Shown here piece after piece: positions 1 to 7,094 of a DNA stretch of 40,454 nucleotides; the first letter of the stretch is position 1, and every line of letters starts with the position of its first letter. The notes beneath the pieces were generated by a model, which was not told the origin of the DNA, did no database searches, and worked only from the letters and a program-made list of their open reading frames with translations. The stretch is from a virus. The position numbers were made by a program, and so were the translations under genes. The DNA is taken from the IMG/VR virus record IMGVR_UViG_3300032893_000141, positions 1 to 40,454 of that record; one strand, 5' to 3'.

Positions 1-135
1 GCCAGTGGCGACTCCAGCAAGCTCGCGGCCAGTGGCGACTCCAGCCAGCTCGCGGCCAGTGGCGACTCCAGCAAGCTCGCGGCCAGTGGCGACTCCAGCA
101 AGCTCGCGGCCAGTGGCAACTCCAGCAAGCTCGCG
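1..135 (+). repeat. 27-bp tandem repeats, left end (5 copies)
   Basis: Five perfect-length 27-bp units (1-27, 28-54, 55-81, 82-108, 109-135), starting gccagtggc and differing only at a few bases (gac/aac, aag/cag). A sixth unit starts at 136 and breaks off. They have no spacers and are in frame with the coding sequence, so they are coding repeats and not a CRISPR array. The same unit is found seven times at the right end. Confidence 0.95.
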
Positions 136-339
136 GCCAGTGGCAAAAAATCTGTCGTCATGGCTGCCGCAACTGAATGCACTGCGAAGGTCGGCGACGA
201 CGGATGTATCGCGCTGGCATGGTGGGATTCAAGCGCAGAACGCTTCCGGGTCGCGGTAGGTTATGTGGGCGAAGACGGAATCGAAGCCAACGTCGAATAT
301 CGCGTGCGCGATGGCAAGCTCGCACGCGTCGAGGAATAG
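1..339 (+). CDS. 3' part of 27-bp-repeat protein (split by contig end)
   Basis: This is the C-terminal 112 codons of a gene that begins at 39896 and runs off the right end. The first part is five 9-residue repeats of the type ASGDSSKLA, then a non-repetitive tail of about 65 residues ending at TAG 337-339. Sharing the 4 bases (gcca) present at both ends gives an intact frame of 297 residues. Repeats of this kind often form an elongated solenoid or stalk, but no function is recognised here. Repeat number may be collapsed by assembly. It is followed 2 bp later by a small membrane-protein gene in the same early operon. Confidence 0.8.
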   Translation, partial: ASGDSSKLAASGDSSQLAASGDSSKLAASGDSSKLAASGNSSKLAASGKKSVVMAAATECTAKVGDDGCIALAWWDSSAERFRVAVGYVGEDGIEANVEYRVRDGKLARVEE

Positions 340-341
340 CC

Positions 342-536
342 ATGATCCGCCACGACGAACCCGGTATCAGCGTGACATTGAGCGCTGAAGGTCTGCGCCG
401 CGCGTACTCACACGAAGACATGCTTTCGAGTCTTCGCGGCGTTCGGCTCATCGAGCGCATTCATGCTGCGGTTGCTTGGGGCGCAGCGTTCGGACTGGCG
501 ATTCTGATCGCTTATAGCGCGGTATCGGGGAACTGA
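342..536 (+). CDS. Small membrane protein, unknown function
   Basis: 64 residues. ATG 342 follows a GAGG-type ribosome site overlapping the previous stop. The N-terminal half is charged and soluble; residues about 43-62 form one hydrophobic segment (AAVAWGAAFGLAILIAYSAV) close to the C-terminus, so it is probably tail-anchored in the inner membrane. It lies in the rightward early operon between the repeat protein and other small genes. No family recognised. Confidence 0.7.
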   Translation: MIRHDEPGISVTLSAEGLRRAYSHEDMLSSLRGVRLIERIHAAVAWGAAFGLAILIAYSAVSGN

Positions 537-537
537 C

Positions 538-861
538 ATGCGGAATACGACTGATATCCGCGGCCTGCTTGATCAGTACGACAAGGCGGTCGATGCGCTT
601 GGGATTCTTCGGGATGAGGCAGCGAAACTGCGTCTTAATGGTCATCAAGACGATGTGCAACTCAGCATCCATATCAGCGGCAGAAAGGGACGCGGGTTGA
701 CCCTTGCGACTTCGAGCCGCGAAACAAATTATGCATCGGCACAGGTGCGCGGCATGGAAATGATCATGCTCGGCGTCAAAAAATGGTACGCAGCAGAGAT
801 TGAGCGCCATCAGCAGCATGTGAAACGGCTTGAGGAACGGATCAGGGAGAGCGCGCAATGA
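538..861 (+). CDS. Hypothetical phage protein with C-terminal helix
   Basis: 107 residues, start ATG 538 one base after the previous stop with GGGGAA ahead of it. The N-terminal 40 residues and the last 35 residues (KKWYAAEIERHQQHVKRLEE region) are predicted helical and charged, suggesting a coiled coil. The middle part (about 42-65) looks beta-rich. The stop overlaps the next ATG by ATGA, so translation is likely coupled. Function not recognised. Confidence 0.75.
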   Translation: MRNTTDIRGLLDQYDKAVDALGILRDEAAKLRLNGHQDDVQLSIHISGRKGRGLTLATSSRETNYASAQVRGMEMIMLGVKKWYAAEIERHQQHVKRLEERIRESAQ

Positions 862-1028
862 AGCATCTCAAACGCCTCTCCGCGTGGTCCGACGATCACC
901 CGGTTATCTCGATCCTCGTCGGCATGCTCGTGCTGTGGCTGTTTGCCGTGGTGTGTTTGCCGGCCGATCCGCCGTATGTGCAGCAGACAGGACACGTCGT
1001 TACTGGCCATGTACGAAACGCCACTTGA
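858..1028 (+). CDS. Small single-span membrane protein
   Basis: 56 residues, ATG 858 overlapping the preceding stop (ATGA) with AGGGAG 8 bases upstream. Residues about 16-33 (VISILVGMLVLWLFAVV) form a transmembrane segment, followed by a short Pro-rich external or cytoplasmic tail. Member of the early accessory gene string just before the recombination genes. No recognised family. Confidence 0.65.
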   Translation: MKHLKRLSAWSDDHPVISILVGMLVLWLFAVVCLPADPPYVQQTGHVVTGHVRNAT

Positions 1029-1071
1029 GGCGCGAGCCGCCGACGCTCTCCAATCTTTCGAGGAAATCGCA

Positions 1072-1884
1072 ATGAATATGACCGCACAGCAGGAAATAAC
1101 TGATTTCGATGTCGCAGAATTGAAGCCCGGCGCGATCGTGCGCGCGCCGCAACAATCGATTGTCAGCGTTACTCCGACGCCGGCCGACCTCGTGCGCTAC
1201 GCGATGGAACGCAGCGATGTCGATCTGGACCGCCTTGAGCGCCTGATGGACATGCAACTGAAGTGGGAGGCTAACCAGGCACGAAAGGCGTTCACCGATG
1301 CGATGGCCGAGTTAAAGAAGAATCCTCCGACCATCTACAAGGACAAGCACGTTGAGTTCCGCACGGACAAGGGCGTGACCGCGTACGACCACGCGACGAT
1401 CGGAAACGTGGTCGAAAAGGTCGTCTCGGCGCTTGCCGAGCACGGTTTCAGCCATCGCTGGGTACCCAACCGCGGTGAAGGCGGAATGATCTCCATCACA
1501 TGTGTCATCACGCACAAGGCCGGCCATAGCGAAGAAACGACGCTTGAAGCCGGGCTCGACCAGTCGGGTGGTAAGAACAACATTCAGGCAATGATCTCGA
1601 CGAAATCGTACCTCGAGCGTCATTCGCTGCTGGCTGCCGTAGGCCTCGCGACACGTGATACACCTGATGACGATGGTCGTGCCGCGGAGCGTTCAGACGA
1701 CGTGCAGGCGATTGTCGAGAAGTGGCTGAACAACGTCAACGGCTCGAAGACGGAGAAAGAGGTTCGTGGAATCTGGGCTCAGGCTGCACCAGAGTTGCGG
1801 GCCACGAAGGACACGGAAGCGTTCAAGCAGGTCAAGAACGTCGTCGAATCCAAGATTGCTGACTTTAAGGCGGCTGCGCAATGA
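1072..1884 (+). CDS. erf: ERF-family single-strand annealing protein
   Basis: 270 residues. Likely anneals complementary single strands during phage recombination and genome circularisation, working with the nuclease encoded next. The ERF core covers about residues 68-200, with the characteristic stretch QAMISTKSYLERHSLLAAVG (about 172-191) and GLAT directly after it. The C-terminal 70 residues are acidic and helical. ATG 1072 is preferred because AGGAA lies 6-9 bases upstream; an in-frame ATG at 943 would run through the preceding gene. The stop overlaps the exonuclease start (ATGA at 1881). Confidence 0.88.
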   Translation: MNMTAQQEITDFDVAELKPGAIVRAPQQSIVSVTPTPADLVRYAMERSDVDLDRLERLMDMQLKWEANQARKAFTDAMAELKKNPPTIYKDKHVEFRTDKGVTAYDHATIGNVVEKVVSALAEHGFSHRWVPNRGEGGMISITCVITHKAGHSEETTLEAGLDQSGGKNNIQAMISTKSYLERHSLLAAVGLATRDTPDDDGRAAERSDDVQAIVEKWLNNVNGSKTEKEVRGIWAQAAPELRATKDTEAFKQVKNVVESKIADFKAAAQ

Positions 1885-2648
1885 AGATCATCGAGTGTTC
1901 ACAAGGTTCGCCCGAGTGGCACCGGGCTCGCGCTGGCTGCATTACGGCCAGCATGTTCTCGACGATTCGAAAGAAGGTCGGTTGCCTGGATGAGCGACAG
2001 GCCCAATTCGTTGAGTTACATCGCGGGGGTATGCCAGCGAAAGAAGCCGCCGAGCAGGCAGGATATAAGGCTGTCCCGAAGTCCGACATCATCACGCGCG
2101 CGCTCGCCGGCGAGAAGATCGGCGACTGGTCCGACGTAGCGAAGGACTACGCGTTTCGTCTCGCCATCGAGCGCATCAGCGGGCACCCGCTCGACGAAGG
2201 CTTCGAGACGTGGGCCATGAAACGCGGGCACGAGCTGGAGACCGAGGCGCGCATGGAACATGAGGCGATGACTGGCCTTCTCGTGGAGTCTGCCGGGTTT
2301 ATCACGACCGATGACGGCGTATTCGGCGCGAGCGCGGACGGCCTGATCGATCCCAACGGCGGCAGCGAGTACAAGTGCTTCATCGATCCCGCACGACTAC
2401 GCCCGATCCTGCTCGAAGGCGACATCACCGAAGTGCGCGACCAAGCGCAGGGCTGTATGTGGATTGGTGGCCGTCAATGGTGGCACGTCGGGCTCTACTG
2501 CCCTGCTCTCTCGGCCGCTGGGAAGCAATTCACGATGATCGAAGCGCCGCGCGACGATGACTTTATCGAAACGATGGAAGTCGATCTCATGGAATTCGCA
2601 CGGTTCGTCGACGAGTATGAGTCGGCGCTTCGGAGAAAAGCAGCATGA
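1881..2648 (+). CDS. YqaJ-type (lambda Exo-like) recombination exonuclease
   Basis: 255 residues. Expected to resect double-stranded ends to make 3' tails for the annealing protein. Family marks: GSPEWHRARAG (9-19), WAMKRGHELE (111-120) supplying an acidic residue, GASADG (149-154; Asp153), EYK (163-165) and a downstream Gln, i.e. the PD-(D/E)XK-like metal site of the YqaJ/lambda Exo group. Between the first motif and the core, residues about 37-80 read like the helix-turn-helix of terminase small subunits (QAQFVELHRGGMPAKEAAEQ, then AGY), an apparent insertion. Overlaps both neighbours by 4 bp. Confidence 0.88.
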   Translation: MKIIECSQGSPEWHRARAGCITASMFSTIRKKVGCLDERQAQFVELHRGGMPAKEAAEQAGYKAVPKSDIITRALAGEKIGDWSDVAKDYAFRLAIERISGHPLDEGFETWAMKRGHELETEARMEHEAMTGLLVESAGFITTDDGVFGASADGLIDPNGGSEYKCFIDPARLRPILLEGDITEVRDQAQGCMWIGGRQWWHVGLYCPALSAAGKQFTMIEAPRDDDFIETMEVDLMEFARFVDEYESALRRKAA

Positions 2649-3046
2649 CCACGACCTTCGTCCTCCGCGCACCTGAGCATGCCAAGTCGATGGTTGCCTA
2701 CGTGAAGGCCCACGCGGGCCCACAGGCGGCTGCTGGACGGCCGCTGGTTGTCTCCATTGCCGAGTACAAGGAGAAGCGCAGCGGCGAGCAGAACAGGCTT
2801 CTGCACGCCCTCCTGAACGACATAGCCGAACAGGCGACGGTGAACGGCAAGCACTACAGCGCGGAGACGTGGAAGGAGCACATTCGACGCCTATTCATCG
2901 GCACAGAGGAAATCGACCTCCCGGACGGATCGCGGCTCGAGCGCGGAATCTCGACCACCACGCTATCCGTCGGCGAGTTCATGCAGCTTATCGACCGCGT
3001 TCAGGCTTGGGCAACGACCGAGCTTGGCGTGCAGTTTCAACTCTAG
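2645..3046 (+). CDS. ninB: NinB-family recombination mediator
   Basis: 133 residues. NinB (lambda Orf) helps load recombination proteins on single-stranded DNA. The sequence follows the family: PLVVSIAEYKEKRSGEQNRL (residues about 34-53), then LLNDIAEQATVNGKHYSAE, EHIRRLF, an LPDGS loop, and a STTTLSVGEFMQLIDRVQAW region. ATG 2645 overlaps the exonuclease stop and has GGAG upstream. Its place after an annealing protein and an exonuclease supports a RecFOR-like accessory role. Confidence 0.85.
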   Translation: MTTTFVLRAPEHAKSMVAYVKAHAGPQAAAGRPLVVSIAEYKEKRSGEQNRLLHALLNDIAEQATVNGKHYSAETWKEHIRRLFIGTEEIDLPDGSRLERGISTTTLSVGEFMQLIDRVQAWATTELGVQFQL

Positions 3047-3059
3047 GAGAACCACCCGC

Positions 3060-3644
3060 ATGTTCACCGTCACCGACCACCTGGCCAAGATCAACTCTGT
3101 AACCAACGTCGCCGAGAAGCACGGCAAAGAGCGCGTCGCAGCGCTTTCCATCGGCCTCTATCTCGTCGGCGGCGGCGAGCTGCTCGACATGTTCGATGTG
3201 GCGCTGCGTCCGATGCTCTATCGCAAGCCGCAGCCGAAGCCAGGCGAGTTGCCGATGGAGCACGACGGCCTGACCGAACTGCGCTTCCCATTCCTGCGCA
3301 ATCTCGCATGGGATCGTAAATACGCGGGCTATCTGCTGCGCTTCCACATCGGCGCGACCGGCGCTGAAGACGTATTGCTCGCGGACTGCGGCCTGAAGGA
3401 CATTAGATTCGTGACGCAGGAAGGCGGCTCTGTGGGCGTGCACTTCAAGGTGACCGCGCATCCGAAGGATGAGGTTGATCACGGGCGCATCGCTACCCGC
3501 TTGCAGCAGGAGATGATCATCACACTCACGCCGCCCGATGATTACGTCGAGCCGGGATTGTTCGGAGAGCCGACGAACGACGAGGACCGCGATCCGTTCG
3601 AGGGATCTGATCTGGCCGAAGACGATTCGCGCATCGACGCGTAA
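3060..3644 (+). CDS. Conserved phage protein of the recombination cluster
   Basis: 194 residues. ATG 3060 is preceded by TAGGAG (3045-3050). I recall similar proteins in many temperate phages beside recombination or replication genes, with the shared stretch GLTELRFPFL (about 71-80) and a C-terminal part reading VGVHFKVTAHP and ITLTPP. The body looks beta-rich and the last 25 residues are very acidic (NDEDRDPFEGSDLAEDD), like the tails of single-stranded DNA-binding proteins. A DNA-binding role is only inference from this tail and position. Confidence 0.75.
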   Translation: MFTVTDHLAKINSVTNVAEKHGKERVAALSIGLYLVGGGELLDMFDVALRPMLYRKPQPKPGELPMEHDGLTELRFPFLRNLAWDRKYAGYLLRFHIGATGAEDVLLADCGLKDIRFVTQEGGSVGVHFKVTAHPKDEVDHGRIATRLQQEMIITLTPPDDYVEPGLFGEPTNDEDRDPFEGSDLAEDDSRIDA

Positions 3645-3690
3645 CCGCGACGGCGGCCTCGTGCCGCCTGAATTAAACCGATTGAGTGAG

Positions 3691-4014
3691 ATGAGCATGA
3701 GCGAAACCATCACGATTCCCGAAATCTCCGACATCGAGATCGCATTCGGGACCACTACGGGACTGCCGAAATACGCAGCGATCCCGGCTGAATTCAAACG
3801 CCACAACGGCACGAAATGGAATGAGTTGTTCTCGAAATGGTTCTACGGAGGACTCAAAAGCCTCAAGGTCGCTCCCAAGGAAGGAATCGACAAGAATGCA
3901 GCGCTGCGGCACGTCAAGGCGTGCATGGCCTCCTGGGAACCGAAAGCAGAGCACAAGGAAGCTGGCGTCGCCTACCTCATGAGCCAGTATTTCGCCGACG
4001 CGGAATGGTCCTGA
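3691..4014 (+). CDS. Hypothetical early protein
   Basis: 107 residues if ATG 3691 is used; ATG 3697 is an equal alternative. The frame is open further upstream, but that part overlaps the previous gene and lacks a ribosome site. Contains FKRHNGTKWNELFSKWFYGG (about 41-60) and a helical C-terminus. No catalytic motif seen. It sits between the recombination proteins and the HNH gene. Confidence 0.65.
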   Translation: MSMSETITIPEISDIEIAFGTTTGLPKYAAIPAEFKRHNGTKWNELFSKWFYGGLKSLKVAPKEGIDKNAALRHVKACMASWEPKAEHKEAGVAYLMSQYFADAEWS

Positions 4015-4045
4015 CTACCCACCCGTAGCCGCATAGAGAGCCGAC

Positions 4046-4462
4046 ATGCCCATCAAGCCCGAAAACCGCGGCCGCTACCCGGCGAACTGGCCTGAGATCC
4101 GCGCACGCATTCTGGAGCGTGCCGCGCACGCCTGCGAGCAATGCCGCGTGAAGAATCACACGATCATTCAGCGCGGCTGTGGGCACGACAAAGGCACGTT
4201 TCGCGAGATCGACACAGGCACGGTGCGCAACGCGGAAAACGGATGGTGGCTGGGCTACGCGCACGAGTCCGATTACTGCGGCACGCCGGTGAAGATCGTC
4301 CTCACGATCGCTCACCTTAACCACATTCCTGAAGACGTGCGAGACGACAACCTGAAGGCGCTGTGCCAGCTGCATCACCTGCGCTACGACGCGAAGCATC
4401 ACGCTGCCAATGCGCGTGAGACGCGTCGCGCTCGCAAGGCGATTGGCGATCTGTTCGCCTGA
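4046..4462 (+). CDS. HNH-type endonuclease-like protein
   Basis: 138 residues. An N-terminal CxxC pair (Cys30, Cys33) and the HNH core IAHLNHIPEDVRDDNLKALC (88-107) followed by QLHHLRYD form a zinc-supported beta-beta-alpha metal fold that nicks or cuts DNA. His90, Asn102, His110/111 are the likely key residues. About 45 residues between the CxxC pair and the core include a second possible ligand group (CGHDKG). Standing inside the recombination cluster and not beside TerL, it may be a recombination nuclease or a homing-type nuclease. Confidence 0.8.
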   Translation: MPIKPENRGRYPANWPEIRARILERAAHACEQCRVKNHTIIQRGCGHDKGTFREIDTGTVRNAENGWWLGYAHESDYCGTPVKIVLTIAHLNHIPEDVRDDNLKALCQLHHLRYDAKHHAANARETRRARKAIGDLFA

Positions 4463-4478
4463 CCGAATCGAGGAAAAC

Positions 4479-5126
4479 ATGAAACAGAGCCACTACAACG
4501 AACTGATGAAGATCGCCGCCGACCTTGAAACGGAGGGCGACGGCGCGATTGCGAAGGCACTCCGCGCCGCTCTCGCTTCAGATACGGCTGGAGGGGTGGT
4601 TGGCGAAGCCGGGAATATGCCAGGCACCGATGGATTCACGATGGCGTGCTTCGAAGCCGCGAAAGTGCCGGTTGGCACGAAGCTCTACGCCGCTCCAGTC
4701 GCCCCTCCTGCGGTAGCGCCTTTGACGGATGGACAGCGCAGCGCTATCGAATATGCACTTTCCATTCTTGAGAATCGGGGGAAGGACGATGACGTGAAAT
4801 GTTTGACGGCTTTGCTCGCCGCCCCAACGCCTACCGTCGCCACAGATGCGGCAGCGCCGAAGTGCATGTGCAGCGGCCTTGGTCCGTGCGAGCAACGCAC
4901 CGATGGTTCGTGCCGCCTGAAGGCGCAGCCCTGTGGCGTTTGTGAGGGCGACTGTGGGGCAGAAGCAAGCGGATATGCATGTCAGGCGCAGACTGATGAG
5001 CGCGCGGCGATGACATTCGAACAGTGGATTGAATCGGTGCCGCCGTTGATGTGGGAAAGCTGGGGCCGTCGAGAAGCTGCACACGCAGCGTGGCTTCGCG
5101 CTGCCTCGCAAGGAGCCCAGCAATGA
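4479..5126 (+). CDS. Cys-rich accessory protein
   Basis: 215 residues, ATG 4479 with GAGGAAAAC ahead. The N-terminal 70 residues are helical and include VPVGTKLYAAP (67-77), a motif seen in many phage accessory proteins. An Ala/Pro-rich linker leads to a segment (about 126-170) holding eight cysteines, several in CxC or CxxxC spacing, which could bind zinc. The C-terminus (MTFEQWIESVPPLMWESWGR) is aromatic and helical. Function unknown. Stop overlaps next ATG. Confidence 0.7.
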   Translation: MKQSHYNELMKIAADLETEGDGAIAKALRAALASDTAGGVVGEAGNMPGTDGFTMACFEAAKVPVGTKLYAAPVAPPAVAPLTDGQRSAIEYALSILENRGKDDDVKCLTALLAAPTPTVATDAAAPKCMCSGLGPCEQRTDGSCRLKAQPCGVCEGDCGAEASGYACQAQTDERAAMTFEQWIESVPPLMWESWGRREAAHAAWLRAASQGAQQ

Positions 5127-6091
5127 GCGCTATTCGAGTCTGCGCAATCAGTGACATTGAGTGCTCGCGCGGTTGCGGCGCTGGCGCGTGCAAGAAAGAG
5201 GAGAAAGCCATGAGCAATGAAACAATGAAGGACGGCGAGCGGGCGGCATTTGAGGCGATTGGGCGTCAGTTCAAAGACTACTTTGGTCATATCACGCCGG
5301 AGGAGGCTTGCCGCATCATCAACGAATTGCAAGGCAAGTTGAATGCCCGCGCCGCCTCCCCGCAATCCGATGAAAAGTATACGCAGGAGAAATCGATCAG
5401 CGACGAAATGATGGATCTGGTAGATCGTCTTGGCAGTGAATTCGATAAAGTTGACCTGCGTGCATGGAAGCATCTTTTGGTGTATGCGCCGAAACCGCAA
5501 GAATTGCAGCCGCTGGATACACCCGTCGAAATGAACAACTACCAAGGTCGATGGGCATACGCCGCTGGGTGGAATGCTTGCGCACGCGAAGCAGTGCCAC
5601 AATCCGGCGAGAAGGCAAACGAATCTTGCTCTGCTTGTTCAGTTGGAGTTTGCTCTGCCCATCGTAATCAAGATCACGGCGCGGCAGCACCACAAGCAAC
5701 GCTGAGCGACGAGCAGCGGGACGCCCTCAACGAGGCTATTTGTTGGGCTCGTGATGATGGGTTGCCCGGCACGGAGACTCAACTTAGATCGATCCTCACC
5801 CAAGCGCCAACCGAGCGCATGAGCGATGCAGTGCGCGAATTGACTCCTGACGACGCCGATATGGTCTGGCCACTCGATGACGGCGAGACCTTCTATCACA
5901 CGCTGGACGATGCCGTTGAGCAGGAAATATCCAATGCGTGGCCGGTTGAAGCGCCCGTGGAATTTGAATTCCAGATTGCGAAGCGCATCCCAAATGTGAC
6001 TGTGCGCGTGACCGAGATAACCGAGAGCGGCCACGTGTGGGAGATTGTCGCCGCCCGCAAAGCCGAGATCGAGTGTGATTCAGGAGAATGA
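5123..6091 (+). CDS. Cys-rich accessory protein, unknown function
   Basis: 322 residues from ATG 5123, which overlaps the previous stop and has AAGGAG 8 bases upstream. A second in-frame ATG at 5210 also has a strong site (GAGGAG), giving 293 residues; the first start adds a Cys-rich lead (four cysteines). Further cysteines cluster near residue 190 (SCSACSVGVCSAH). The C-terminal 100 residues are acidic with mixed alpha/beta character. Base composition is somewhat lower in G+C than neighbours, as is common for accessory genes. No family recognised. Confidence 0.65.
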   Translation: MSAIRVCAISDIECSRGCGAGACKKEEKAMSNETMKDGERAAFEAIGRQFKDYFGHITPEEACRIINELQGKLNARAASPQSDEKYTQEKSISDEMMDLVDRLGSEFDKVDLRAWKHLLVYAPKPQELQPLDTPVEMNNYQGRWAYAAGWNACAREAVPQSGEKANESCSACSVGVCSAHRNQDHGAAAPQATLSDEQRDALNEAICWARDDGLPGTETQLRSILTQAPTERMSDAVRELTPDDADMVWPLDDGETFYHTLDDAVEQEISNAWPVEAPVEFEFQIAKRIPNVTVRVTEITESGHVWEIVAARKAEIECDSGE

Positions 6092-6092
6092 T

Positions 6093-6224
6093 ATGCACTT
6101 AACCTCTTTCGAATGGTTTTTATCTGGTTTCTTGTTAGCGTTACCCGTTGTAAATGTCTACAGGGATTGGAAATCGGATATCAGTAGCAAAGCCGAGATC
6201 GGGCGCGGGGAGGGGCAATCGTGA
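6093..6224 (+). CDS. Tiny membrane protein
   Basis: 43 residues. ATG 6093 lies one base after the previous stop with CAGGAG 6 bases upstream. Residues about 7-22 (EWFLSGFLLALPVVNV) are hydrophobic, followed by a charged tail. Clearly more A+T-rich than its surroundings, suggesting recent acquisition. The stop overlaps the GTG start of the next gene (GTGA). No function known. Confidence 0.55.
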   Translation: MHLTSFEWFLSGFLLALPVVNVYRDWKSDISSKAEIGRGEGQS

Positions 6225-6439
6225 CCACGCGCGACGAGTTTGAGGAGTGGGCCAACGAAAACTGGATCGGTGGTCTCTCGAAGATGATCGCACTCAGGGC
6301 ATGGCAAACATCGCGCCTCGCGGCGCTGGAGGAAGTCGCCAGAGCGTTCGAAGCCGAGCACGGGCGAACGCGAGACCGCAATTATTGGCTCGTGGCCGCA
6401 TCCATGGTGCGCGCCCTCGCAAAGCCTGAAGGTGAATAA
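6221..6439 (+). CDS. Small hypothetical protein
   Basis: 72 residues, GTG start at 6221 preceded by GGGGAGGGG and overlapping the stop of the tiny membrane gene. Mainly helical, with WANENWIGG near the N-terminus and many Arg/Glu/Ala residues. Resembles small phage accessory proteins in size and tone, but no named family is recognised. Confidence 0.65.
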   Translation: MTTRDEFEEWANENWIGGLSKMIALRAWQTSRLAALEEVARAFEAEHGRTRDRNYWLVAASMVRALAKPEGE

Positions 6440-6440
6440 C

Positions 6441-6887
6441 ATGAGCAAGCTCCAAGTCTCCGCAGCAACCATCGAGCGCATGCGCCTCCTGATGCTCGAC
6501 GGCCAGCCGCGCTCATGCCTTGCGACAGCGGGCGAACTCGGCATCTCGCGCTCGTCGGCAGATCACGCGATGACTGCACTGCACAAGCGCCACATCGTCT
6601 TCATCGCCCGATACGAGCGATGCGAAGCCGGCACGAGCTGGATCCGTATCTTCCAGGCCGGTCACCAGCGCGACGCCGCGCGGCCAAGCTCAGTGCAAAC
6701 GCACAGCCACGCCTATCTGCGCCGCGAGCGCGAGCGTCTTAGCCAGGCGCGCGCGACGAAGATCTTCCGGCATCCGTGGGACGTGGCGCTTTTCGGCGAG
6801 TGCCCTACCGTTCCCACGACGACGTGGAAGGGCCGAGTCATCCGGCAGTCAATGTCGGTCCGCGATGAGGATGAGGTGATGGCATGA
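6441..6887 (+). CDS. Putative winged-helix DNA-binding protein
   Basis: 148 residues. ATG 6441 with AAGGTG upstream is preferred over GTG 6432. Residues about 8-55 fit a helix-turn-helix/winged-helix pattern (a helix around ERMRLLMLDG, then ATAGELGISRSSADHAMTAL as turn and recognition helix, then a hairpin). The rest is Arg-rich. Placed three genes before the integrase, it might regulate lysogeny functions, which is inference. Stop overlaps the next ATG (ATGATG). Confidence 0.65.
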   Translation: MSKLQVSAATIERMRLLMLDGQPRSCLATAGELGISRSSADHAMTALHKRHIVFIARYERCEAGTSWIRIFQAGHQRDAARPSSVQTHSHAYLRRERERLSQARATKIFRHPWDVALFGECPTVPTTTWKGRVIRQSMSVRDEDEVMA

Positions 6888-7090
6888 TGTTTCTGACCGA
6901 CAAAGAGCTTACCGAACTCACAGGGAAGCGCCAGAACGCCGCGCGCATCCGCGTGCTCAACACACTCGGCGTGCAGCATAAAATCCGCCCTGATGGCTCG
7001 ATCGCAGTCCTGCGCGCGCACGTGGAGCGCGTGTTTGGAGAGAAGGCGTCGAAGACCGAGCCGCCCGCATGGCAACCTGCCTGGAACTGA
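6884..7090 (+). CDS. DUF4224-type protein preceding integrase
   Basis: 68 residues. The N-terminus FLTDKELTELTGKR (3-16), then a short second helical stretch (IRVLNTLGVQHKIRPDGS) is typical of the small DUF4224 proteins found directly upstream of phage integrases. The predicted helix-turn-helix resembles excisionase-like regulators, so a role in excision or in controlling the integrase is plausible but unproven. GAGGTGATGGC precedes the ATG; only 4 bp separate it from the integrase. Confidence 0.8.
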   Translation: MMFLTDKELTELTGKRQNAARIRVLNTLGVQHKIRPDGSIAVLRAHVERVFGEKASKTEPPAWQPAWN

Positions 7091-7094
7091 TGAA

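Noticed and set aside
1-135. Tandem 27-bp units resembling a CRISPR array at both ends
   Set aside because: Units are contiguous without spacers, stay in one reading frame and encode a 9-residue repeat; no cas genes are present.
5-259. 84-codon frame rich in Ala/Thr/Pro/Ser/Arg over the left repeats
   Set aside because: It is the +1-shifted reading of the repeat gene; the true frame joins the gene at the right end without a break.
943-1074. Longer N-terminus for the ERF protein from ATG 943
   Set aside because: It would read through most of the 858-1028 gene; ATG 1072 has a good ribosome site and gives the normal family start.
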